Assembly (NCBI GenBank): GCA_004375875.1
Contig: SOKE01000033.1
Span: 38,468-102,467, forward strand
Source of the DNA: Candidatus Babelota bacterium
Lineage (GTDB): Bacteria > Babelota > Babeliae > Babelales > Vermiphilaceae
Direction: 5' to 3'
DNA length: 64,000 nt
Part shown: positions 34,628 to 42,879 of the stretch, one piece after another
Layout of the letters: the number at the start of each line of letters is the position of its first letter
Position numbering within the stretch: the first letter of the stretch is position 1
Program-made: the position numbers and the translations under genes
Notes under the pieces: generated by a model
Databases searched by the model: none
Told to the model about the DNA's origin: nothing
Seen by the model: only the letters and a program-made list of their open reading frames with translations

Positions 34628-36859
34628 CTACGCTTCTTTCTGAAACAGTGGTTGTTTTGTTTTTACTGGATGTTTTGTTTCTCGTCTATGTTCTTGCAAG
34701 CCAAGCTTTACAATAAGATCAATAAAATCCATTGGTTTAATACCGATTTCTGCTGCTTGATGGAAAAGGCAGGTTGATGGTGTTAGCGCAGGAAGTGTAT
34801 TAATTTCGATAATAATGACACGTTCTTTTTTTGTAGGGCTTTGTTGTGCTGATTGATAAAAACAGTCTATGCGTGCATATCCTTTGCAACCAATAATTGT
34901 ATATGTTTGTTCCATAACTTGCTGAATATATGTGATAGTATCCTTTGACAATGGTGCCGGTGTTTGATTTTCACCTGCTCCAGGTAAAAATTTTTCCTTA
35001 ATAGAAAGTATTTCTGCTTGAGCTATTGCTTGACTTGGTGGTAAAGCCTGGGCTTTTTCGTTACCAATGATACCGACAGTTAATTCCATACCAACAATAT
35101 ATTCTTCAATCATTGCATATTCTTTATCATGTAAAAAAATATGTTCAATTGCGGCCTCAAGATCATTTTGTTTAGAAACTTTCTGAACCATTATACTACA
35201 GCCATCATCATGCGGTTTTACAATCAGAGGAAATGAAGGAAGCATTTCAAAAATAGCCTGTAATAGTTCTTTTTTTTTGTTATGCCAATCCTGTTTACTT
35301 ATGAGTAGTGATTTTGGTACTTCAATAGTATGAGCCCGTAGATATTTAGCGGTCATGTATTTATCCATGCATAATGCGCTGGTCAATACCGATGAGCCAT
35401 TATAGGGGAGATTCAACATTTCAAGCATGCCTTGAATACATCCATTTTCACCTTCCCCACCATGCAAACCAAGAAATATAAAATCGGCAAGATTAGGAAG
35501 ATCAGACCAGCGAACTTTCATTTTTGGTTCTAATAATGTTTCTATTTCATGTGTTGAATTGCGGACCAAAATAGACTGATTAATAGTAAAAAGTTCCAAA
35601 TTATGATTAACAAAAATAGGAATCACATCATACTTGTGGGGTGACAGTTTGTAAGCAACATTACGACCGGATTCAAGTGAAATTTCTTTTTCATTAGTAC
35701 GGCCGCCCATTAAAACGGCTACACGTGTCTTTTTTACCTTTATTAAGGTTGTTTTAGTTTTATTTTGATATTCTTTTTGTGTTAAACCATATTCATGCAA
35801 TTCTGTCTCAATTAGGTGATTGATTAATTCTGTATGGCTCAAATTAACTTCGGCAGCTTCACGGAACAAAAAACTTGCTGGTCCCATACCAGAGAGTGAA
35901 TTGGGATCAATGATAACAATTCGTTCATCATTGGTTACAAATCCATCAATACGCGAAATATTGGTGATACCAAGTGCTTGCATAGCTTTAATACAGGTAT
36001 CTTGAATCTTTTTTTGTAGTTTTTTACTGCAGCGAGGAGGAGTAAATTCAGTTGCTCTGCCGGGCATATATTTTTGTTCGTAGTCAAAAAATTGTACAGA
36101 ATTGTCTACTATAACTTCGGTTGCTGGGAGCGGCATAAATTTTCCTGTTTTATAATCGGTTATGGTTATACATGAAAATTCCATTCCTTCAATTTTTTCT
36201 TCGATCAGTACAGGCTGTTTTTTGGAAGGATAAATCATAGATGCCATACGTATTGCGGATAAGAGTTTTTGCTTATCTTTAACAATTGATATTCCAAGAC
36301 TAGAACCTTCGTTATTTGGTTTAACAATATAGGGAGTTTTAATACCTGCTTGCTCAAGCAGGTCAAGCAAGGCATTTATATTTTTTGTATATATGCCAAT
36401 CTGATTGGGCATTACAGATATGCTACGTGGTACATCAATACCAGAAATGCGCAGAAAGCTTTTTTGTATTGTTTTATCCATGCTCAATGCGCTGGCAAAT
36501 ACACCAGAGCCGAGATAGGGAATATCAAATAATTCTAATATTCCTTGAACGGTACCATCTTCTGCATATTGGCCATGAATTGCTATGTAGATAAAATCAA
36601 CAAGATCCTTAAGGTCATCCCAGCAGATTTGAGTAGCTTCATGCGCAAGACGGTGCTCAAAATCAGCAATCTTTCCTCTATACAAAAAATGCCCAGGCAA
36701 AATATATAGGGTGCCCTCAATAGTTTGAAAGATAGGGATAATGGTGTAGCATTCAGTATCTAAATGATCACAAATAGTACGACCAGAATTAAATGAGACT
36801 TCATTTTCAATTGATTTCCCCCCCATTAATACACCAACACGTATTTTCTGCAAATTCAT
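34628..36859 (-). CDS. Tandem-fused D-alanine--D-alanine ligase
   Basis: The protein has 743 residues, twice the usual Ddl length (about 310-370). Two ATP-grasp ligase units lie at about 5-358 and 376-730, both opening R(V)(G/A)VLMGG and having HG(Q/G).(A/G)E(D/N)G..QG, SGVFASALSMDKT or SSVLTSALCMDKY. Ddl makes the D-Ala-D-Ala end of peptidoglycan. Unit one has IVKPNNEGSSLG intact but IDPNSLSG where the metal-binding E-x-N is expected. Unit two has IIIEINTLPALT intact but VKPHDDGCSIM at the ATP loop. The two halves thus keep complementary motifs. A single start and no internal stop argue for a real fusion. Confidence 0.88.
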   Translation of the reverse strand: MNLQKIRVGVLMGGKSIENEVSFNSGRTICDHLDTECYTIIPIFQTIEGTLYILPGHFLYRGKIADFEHRLAHEATQICWDDLKDLVDFIYIAIHGQYAEDGTVQGILELFDIPYLGSGVFASALSMDKTIQKSFLRISGIDVPRSISVMPNQIGIYTKNINALLDLLEQAGIKTPYIVKPNNEGSSLGISIVKDKQKLLSAIRMASMIYPSKKQPVLIEEKIEGMEFSCITITDYKTGKFMPLPATEVIVDNSVQFFDYEQKYMPGRATEFTPPRCSKKLQKKIQDTCIKAMQALGITNISRIDGFVTNDERIVIIDPNSLSGMGPASFLFREAAEVNLSHTELINHLIETELHEYGLTQKEYQNKTKTTLIKVKKTRVAVLMGGRTNEKEISLESGRNVAYKLSPHKYDVIPIFVNHNLELFTINQSILVRNSTHEIETLLEPKMKVRWSDLPNLADFIFLGLHGGEGENGCIQGMLEMLNLPYNGSSVLTSALCMDKYMTAKYLRAHTIEVPKSLLISKQDWHNKKKELLQAIFEMLPSFPLIVKPHDDGCSIMVQKVSKQNDLEAAIEHIFLHDKEYAMIEEYIVGMELTVGIIGNEKAQALPPSQAIAQAEILSIKEKFLPGAGENQTPAPLSKDTITYIQQVMEQTYTIIGCKGYARIDCFYQSAQQSPTKKERVIIIEINTLPALTPSTCLFHQAAEIGIKPMDFIDLIVKLGLQEHRRETKHPVKTKQPLFQKEA

Positions 36860-37039
36860 TATTCTTGTAAAATTATAAAAATTATTATTTTTTGTTTATT
36901 AATTTTATTTTTTGAAAGATTTTGTAGCTCAACAAAATCCATAATTATACTATATCAAAACTTGCGATAAAATATAATTAATTTTATATTTTTTACAGCT
37001 AATTAATTTTAAGATTTGGAAATTGTGAGGTAAATCTGC

Positions 37040-37585
37040 ATGAATAAAAAAGATAATTTAGTTTGGATAGATTTAGAAATGACCGGCCTTAGCTTGGAAA
37101 AAGATGTTATTTTAGAGATCGCTTCAATTGTAACGGATAAAGATTTAAACGTTCTCGCACACGGTCCTTCGCTTTCTATTCATCATTCAGATGTAGTGTT
37201 AGAGGAAATGAATTCTGTAGTGGCAGAATTTCATAGAAAATCAGGACTGCTTGAAGAAGTTCGTCACTCTGCGATAAACCTTCAAGATGCAGAGCAGCAA
37301 ACACTTGATTTTATCCGAGAATATTGTTTGCCAGAAGTAGCTCCACTATGTGGCAACTCAATCTGGCAAGATAGGGCTTTTTTACGTATCTATATGCCTC
37401 GATTACTTTCTTACTTACATTATCGTCTTATAGATGTAACTTCATTTAAAGAAATCATCATGCGTTGGTATCCAGAAGATCCTCATGCATTCTTTGAAAA
37501 AAGAGATGCACATCGTGCACTCGACGATATTAAAGAATCAATAGCGGAACTTAACCATTATCGGAAGTATTTTCTTGTCTCCTAA
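37040..37585 (+). CDS. orn: Oligoribonuclease
   Basis: The protein has 181 residues, the normal Orn length. Orn is a DEDD-family 3'-5' exonuclease that degrades 2-5-nucleotide RNAs, including the pGpG product of cyclic-di-GMP breakdown. Motifs seen: WIDLEMTGL (Asp and Glu, Exo I), CGNSIWQDRAFL (Exo II with Asp), and RDAHRALDDI with His and Asp (Exo III, DEDDh type). GTGAGG precedes the ATG. It is a single gene, divergent from the ligase and convergent with priA. Confidence 0.95.
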   Translation: MNKKDNLVWIDLEMTGLSLEKDVILEIASIVTDKDLNVLAHGPSLSIHHSDVVLEEMNSVVAEFHRKSGLLEEVRHSAINLQDAEQQTLDFIREYCLPEVAPLCGNSIWQDRAFLRIYMPRLLSYLHYRLIDVTSFKEIIMRWYPEDPHAFFEKRDAHRALDDIKESIAELNHYRKYFLVS

Positions 37586-37619
37586 AATTAGAAATAACAG
37601 TTGTAGTAAAAAAATATAA

Positions 37620-39599
37620 TCAGCAAAGAGGATTTGGCGTAAAAAAAATTGAACTTTTGTAAGATATGCTTTTGATTCCTTGTTTATAGAGTTCAAGTAT
37701 CTGACTAATTGTTGACCCTTTAAGATACAATTTACGTATATGCATCCGCTTAATTTTATACACAGGTGGCTTTGCAGGACCTAAGATTGTTACTGTTAAT
37801 CGTTGCTCTTCAATAAGATCTTTTAGCAATGCAGAAAACTGTACTGATTCAATATCAACTACCTGCTCATCTGGATGTTTAAATTCTACTTCAGCGAGAC
37901 GATAATACGGTGGATAACATAATTCCTTTCGATTCTCGAGTTCATGTGCATAAAAGGCAAGGTAATCAATTTCGTTCAAGTATGCAAAAATAGGATAATA
38001 TGTCATTGTTTGTACAATTACTGTACTTTCAATACTCTGCCTTCCTGCCCGACCAGCGACTTGAATAAGCTGCTGTAGTGTTTTCTCTGTTGCATTGTAA
38101 ATGGGAAAATGTAAATTCAAATCTGCCCACAAAATACCAACAAGTGTAACATTGGGAAAATGAAATCCTTTGGCAATTGTTTGCGTACCAACCAGAATAT
38201 CGATTTTACCTGATTCAAAATCACGCACTGTTTGTTGCCATATTTTTTTCTTACTCGAAACATCAAAATCAGCACGGCCAATACGTGAAGATGGAAATAA
38301 TTGAGATAAAATAGAGACTACTTGCTGTGTACCGATTCCCTTTTTTAATAATTTTTTCTCAGAAGCAGTGCATTGTGGACAACTGTCTGGTAATTGTATT
38401 GCAAAACCGCAATAATGACATGCAAGTGTATTGTTTTGATGCAAGGTTAAGCTGACTGAACATGCTTTACACGAGAAAATAAAACTACAGGAAGAGCATT
38501 GCACAAAGAAACTATAGCCGCGCCTATTTAAAAAAATAATTGTCTGTTCTTTTTTATTGAGCCGATTTTGAATAGCGTATTGTAATTCTCTTGTTATCCA
38601 AAAGCTTTTACGTTGTTGATTCTTTTTCATCGACACAATTTTAATGATTGGAAATGAACCAGCAAAGCGATTTTTGAGTTGAAAAAAATGCCACCTCCGT
38701 TGTTTTACATTGTACAAAGAGCTCAACGAAGGTGTAGCTGATCCTAATACAATGGGAATCTTTGCGATACTCGCACGCAATAATGCTGCGTCCTTGCTAT
38801 TTATTTTTGGATGTTTTTTCTCTTGATATCCTGTTTCATGTTCTTCATCGACAATAATAAGACCAAGATTTGGTATAGGCAGTAGTACTGGTAAATGTAC
38901 ACCCAGAAGAACAAAAGGTTTCTTCTGTAATAATAATTCCCACACTCGTCGTTTATCCTTATGACTAGTCGCTGAATGAAAGCTACTCATTAAAATATGC
39001 GAAGAAATTTGTTGTTTCAGTATATTTTCAAGTTGTAGAGCCAAACTTACTTCGGGTGTTAAGATCACTGCTGTTTTTTGGTTTAAAATGGTTTCATTAA
39101 TAAGTTTTTTATAAATTTCTGTTTTTCCTGAACTAGTGACTCCATGTAGAAGTACTGGCATGTAGTTCTGATGTTTGATACGTGGAATTAAAAAATCACA
39201 TACAATACGCTGTTCTGCCGTTAAGATAACCGGTGATTCCTTTATATCTTCATATGAAGGTAATAAAATTTCTTCTCTCTTTTTTTGATTATGAATAAAA
39301 CTGCGAATACGTTTTAAAAAATGAATTTGTTCGACCTGATAATAATTACTGAGTTGTGTTATAAATGAATAGTAATAGGCATCATCAGGAAAAGGTTCAA
39401 TAGAACGAACGTTTTTTATAGTAAATGAGCAATTATTTGGTTTTTCTTGATATGTTTTTACTATGAGTGCTGGTACTATATGTGTACGCAATGGTACTTG
39501 CACGATCATGTTGGCATGAATATTTTCATTCCAATTATCAGGAATTTTATAGAGTAGTACTTTTGGAAATCCATTGAGCAGTTTGACATGAATATACAT
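37620..39599 (-). CDS. priA: Primosomal helicase PriA
   Basis: The protein has 659 residues. PriA is the 3'-5' helicase that restarts stalled replication forks. Walker A is LHGVTSSGKTEIY; Walker B region is IVDEEHETGY; the zinc-binding block is CSSCSFIFSCKACSVSL then CHYCG and CPQC, giving the two metal sites typical of PriA; helicase motif VI is QVAGRAGRQ. The N-terminal 3'-DNA-binding domain is present but divergent. Slightly shorter than E. coli PriA (732). No other primosome gene is in the window. Confidence 0.95.
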   Translation of the reverse strand: MYIHVKLLNGFPKVLLYKIPDNWNENIHANMIVQVPLRTHIVPALIVKTYQEKPNNCSFTIKNVRSIEPFPDDAYYYSFITQLSNYYQVEQIHFLKRIRSFIHNQKKREEILLPSYEDIKESPVILTAEQRIVCDFLIPRIKHQNYMPVLLHGVTSSGKTEIYKKLINETILNQKTAVILTPEVSLALQLENILKQQISSHILMSSFHSATSHKDKRRVWELLLQKKPFVLLGVHLPVLLPIPNLGLIIVDEEHETGYQEKKHPKINSKDAALLRASIAKIPIVLGSATPSLSSLYNVKQRRWHFFQLKNRFAGSFPIIKIVSMKKNQQRKSFWITRELQYAIQNRLNKKEQTIIFLNRRGYSFFVQCSSCSFIFSCKACSVSLTLHQNNTLACHYCGFAIQLPDSCPQCTASEKKLLKKGIGTQQVVSILSQLFPSSRIGRADFDVSSKKKIWQQTVRDFESGKIDILVGTQTIAKGFHFPNVTLVGILWADLNLHFPIYNATEKTLQQLIQVAGRAGRQSIESTVIVQTMTYYPIFAYLNEIDYLAFYAHELENRKELCYPPYYRLAEVEFKHPDEQVVDIESVQFSALLKDLIEEQRLTVTILGPAKPPVYKIKRMHIRKLYLKGSTISQILELYKQGIKSISYKSSIFFTPNPLC

Positions 39600-39794
39600 G
39601 TGATTAGTATAACGCTATCTAGATGAGACTCAAAAATGTTTTCCATTTTTAATCTGCAAAAGAGATCTTATTAACCCTTGTATGTATTAAAGGGCTCTCT
39701 GATAGAGACTTATTTAGGAACGAATAAATTAAGTTTGATGTTAGATTAGAGCATATTCAGACGATTTATTCGTCATTGAGAATTGAGCTGAAAA

Positions 39795-40574
39795 TTAGTT
39801 ATTGATAGTCATATCATAAGCTAGTTCAACATATTTATCTTTGTCAAAAGATTGTAATTTATCTTGCAAACTATTGGGTATATATAGCGTAGAACCAGCA
39901 CCAAAAACTATAGTTTGAATTTTGCATGAATCAACAAAATATTGTATTGGGTGCTTTTTTTTAAATGGCTGTTCCTCTAACCAAGGTAAATAGCTTTCTT
40001 CTAGATCAGTGACTATAATTATGATGGCATTACATTGACTACAATGCTTTGATACTTGGTTTATTTTGCTATCATAAGCTGATTTTAAACGATTAATTAA
40101 TTTTTTTGGACTAAGTTGGTAATAACTTTCCCCGATTTTTTTCTGAGTCTTAAAATTTGGTCCATTAATATAAGTTACCTCAATCCCAAAGGACTCTTTT
40201 TTTAGGATAGCATTAAAATCTACGTTGTTTTTACAATTGTATCTCAGATCTTCAAATCCAAGTACACATAACAAAGGAATTACTCTAATTTCAGCAAACA
40301 TTTCATCAATAACTTCATCTGGGTCCTTCTTCTCATCGAAGGAAATTTTTGAAGCTATCCTGAAAAAAATTTTTTTAGAATCCATACAAACTTTTAATGA
40401 GTATTCTATTATTTTTTTTGGTTTTAGCCATGCATTTTCATCCGACAAAACCTGCAACAATCTAGATTTATTTGAATTGATACAAGATCGCCTTCTTTCA
40501 ATAATTGGCTTCAAGAGGATGAACCACTCTTTTTGTTTTTCTGCTTCTGAAATATGCGGGAAGGAATTCTCCAT
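39795..40574 (-). CDS. Hypothetical protein, possible nuclease-like fold
   Basis: I do not recognise this 259-residue soluble protein. There is no signal peptide. A central segment (VDFNAILKKESFGIEVTYI) with Asp followed by a beta strand ending in Glu-x-Thr has the spacing of a PD-(D/E)xK-type nuclease core, but lysine is replaced. A later hydrophobic strand (CNAIIIIVTDLEESYL) suggests an alpha/beta fold. It is flanked by about 195 and 90 bases of noncoding DNA. It could be a decayed restriction-like enzyme. No partner methylase is nearby. Confidence 0.5.
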   Translation of the reverse strand: MENSFPHISEAEKQKEWFILLKPIIERRRSCINSNKSRLLQVLSDENAWLKPKKIIEYSLKVCMDSKKIFFRIASKISFDEKKDPDEVIDEMFAEIRVIPLLCVLGFEDLRYNCKNNVDFNAILKKESFGIEVTYINGPNFKTQKKIGESYYQLSPKKLINRLKSAYDSKINQVSKHCSQCNAIIIIVTDLEESYLPWLEEQPFKKKHPIQYFVDSCKIQTIVFGAGSTLYIPNSLQDKLQSFDKDKYVELAYDMTINN

Positions 40575-40665
40575 TGCTTTCCTCTAAGATTTTTATGCGA
40601 TAAAAGTAATTTTATATCTTATTACTCGATGATAATTCCTCCATCTTTTATTTTATACAATATTA

Positions 40666-42621
40666 TTAATGCGCAGCTGGTCTTCTAGGTCCACCTATTC
40701 CACCGAGCGTTCTTGTTCTTGCTTTTGGCTTTTGAAGAACTTCAGCAAATAGTTCTGCGCCTCTTTCCACCAAAAGTTCTACTATTTCTGCATTACCGCA
40801 TTCTACCGCAAAAGCTAATGGTGTAAATGATCCCTGACTACTGATTGGATTAGCCTTAAGATTAATATCTGCTCCGGCATTTAATAATACTTGGACAGCT
40901 ACTCTTTCGCCTGCTTTAATAGCTCTTAATAATGGTGTCCAAGTCCAAATACCTCCGCTTGATCTATGTGGCATATTTATATCTATAACGTGATTTGGGT
41001 TAGCCCCATTTCTTAAAAAAAGTTCGAGAATTTCTGTTCTTTGATAGATTAAATTTCTATTAGCTAGAATCCAGGTTTCATGACCGTTAAGGCCCCAATA
41101 CCAAATGTTGTCGGTAATATACCCATGATTGATAATTTTCTGGATCAATTCCAAAATTAGTTCAATAGGAATATCGGCATTTGCAACCTGACGATTAAGT
41201 AAACAAAAAATTTCATCTATTATGGTTTTGTTCCATCTATTATCGAAACCGCGACCTGAAAAACCAATACCTCTATCCAAAAGATAGATGGCCGATCTCA
41301 CATCGCCTATCATGATTGCTGGAGTTATCAACCCTATACCGTGACCAGGCTTTTGCGGATCCAAGAGGTAAAATTGTGGTTCAATAACTCCTCTTTCAAG
41401 AAGTATTCGCACTGGCCTAAAATTACCTAATTTAACAGTAATCTCTACCAATTTTTTAGCTTCAATATTGGCATTGGCTCCCGCATTTAATAGTGCTTCA
41501 AATGCCGTTATTTTTCGAAGTAAAGTAGCTATCATAAGCGGAGATTTGTTATTAATTTCTAAGTTAACATCAGCACCGGCATCCGTTGCCTGCATAATAT
41601 TTTCAGCTGAGTCATTTAGTATGGCTCTATAGAGCATTTCTTGTGCCCTTCTTTTTTGTTCAAGTTCGGCAATATGCTGTGCTTCTTCTCTTGCTTTTCG
41701 TTCAGCTTGTTCTCTAGCTGCAGCTTCTTGTTGTGCCCTTTGTCTTGCTAGTAAAGCTTCTTGTTGTCTTGCTAACTGAGCTTCGTGTTGTTGTCTTACA
41801 ACATCTTCTCTCCGTGCTCGTTCCTGTTCTTGTTGTTCTTCTCTTTGCAGTTGTGCAGTTCCTTGCTGATTGACTTGTAATGGTATATTTACTGCGGGCA
41901 ATGTACATTTACTTACATGATGAGTTCCATAACAATTAAGGCAAAAGCCATGACGGCAATTTCTACAGGTAACATAATCACATCCGCCATTCTTTTCAAT
42001 TCTTGTACCACATTGAGGGCATGGTTTTGTGTGTGCTTGCAACCATTGTTGATTTTCTGGATTGGTTTTTCTTTCAGATTCTGCTGCCCTACAAGAGATT
42101 TTCTGATCATGTAAAAAAAGACAGTTTGAGCAATAGCGCTGATTGCATTGTGGGCATCTGATTGTTTGTGCTTGGGGATTGTCATTTAGAAAAACATATG
42201 GGCAATTAACTGTTGGACAATGTTTTGCATTAGGTTGTTTTGCAATCCATTCTTGTGTTTGTATATCAGCTATTGCACCAATCTTTGCTTGATTATTGTT
42301 TGTTATAATTTTAATATCAGCTTCATTTAATAGCCTTGCACATTCTGGTAATGGGCATCGTAGTTGAGCTGTACTTCTTTCATAAATACTTGTATCAATT
42401 ATATGTGTTAAACATTCTGTACAAAAAGAATGAGTACATGTTAGGGTAATGAAGTTTGACATAGCTTTTTCATCTAGACATATTAGACATTGTTGTTGAC
42501 GAATCGGATTTTCATGATTCCTTAGACTAGACTGGTGCGCATGTTCACGTTTTTCAGGCCTCATGGCATTTAGAGTTGAAGAAAGTAAGAGTAATATATT
42601 TATTATAATGGCATATTTCAT
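40666..42621 (-). CDS. Exported RBR-type E3 ubiquitin ligase with ankyrin repeats
   Basis: The protein has 651 residues. A signal peptide (1-19) precedes a full RBR module. RING1: C45, C48, C62, H64, C67, C70, C89, C94. IBR: C135, C140, C156, C159, C164, C167, H171, C177. RING2: C201, C204, C214, C219, C222, C227, C230, H235, C239. C214, in EKNGGCDYVTC, is at the place of the catalytic cysteine of HHARI and Parkin. A Gln/Arg/Ala-rich coiled coil (about 250-335) leads to several ankyrin repeats (336-635). RBR ligases take ubiquitin from E2 onto this cysteine and pass it to a substrate. Bacteria lack ubiquitin, so the target must be host protein if it is delivered. All metal ligands and the catalytic cysteine are intact. 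Confidence 0.9.
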   Translation of the reverse strand: MKYAIIINILLLLSSTLNAMRPEKREHAHQSSLRNHENPIRQQQCLICLDEKAMSNFITLTCTHSFCTECLTHIIDTSIYERSTAQLRCPLPECARLLNEADIKIITNNNQAKIGAIADIQTQEWIAKQPNAKHCPTVNCPYVFLNDNPQAQTIRCPQCNQRYCSNCLFLHDQKISCRAAESERKTNPENQQWLQAHTKPCPQCGTRIEKNGGCDYVTCRNCRHGFCLNCYGTHHVSKCTLPAVNIPLQVNQQGTAQLQREEQQEQERARREDVVRQQHEAQLARQQEALLARQRAQQEAAAREQAERKAREEAQHIAELEQKRRAQEMLYRAILNDSAENIMQATDAGADVNLEINNKSPLMIATLLRKITAFEALLNAGANANIEAKKLVEITVKLGNFRPVRILLERGVIEPQFYLLDPQKPGHGIGLITPAIMIGDVRSAIYLLDRGIGFSGRGFDNRWNKTIIDEIFCLLNRQVANADIPIELILELIQKIINHGYITDNIWYWGLNGHETWILANRNLIYQRTEILELFLRNGANPNHVIDINMPHRSSGGIWTWTPLLRAIKAGERVAVQVLLNAGADINLKANPISSQGSFTPLAFAVECGNAEIVELLVERGAELFAEVLQKPKARTRTLGGIGGPRRPAAH

Positions 42622-42811
42622 AGTATAACCTCTACTTAATTACAGTATTTCAGGGAAGATATATTTAATAAACATTATATCTAATTATGCTTTTATGTCA
42701 AAAACCACCTCTTTTTTAGGTAAGATTTCTTTGTATTGACCAGGTTTATTTAGACAAGTTAAGGAGATGTTAGAAACATCGAAAACCAGCAACTAGTGCG
42801 CTTGAATACTA

Positions 42812-42839
42812 TTGAGTTTTTCTTCAAATAGGATATACT
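42812..42839 (+). promoter_or_regulatory. Sigma70-type promoter for polA
   Basis: TTGAGT at 42812-42817, 16-base spacer, TATACT at 42834-42839. It supports the downstream polA start codon. Confidence 0.45.
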
Positions 42840-42879
42840 TAGAATGACTAAACACCTTAAATTATTATTCGAGAGACCT

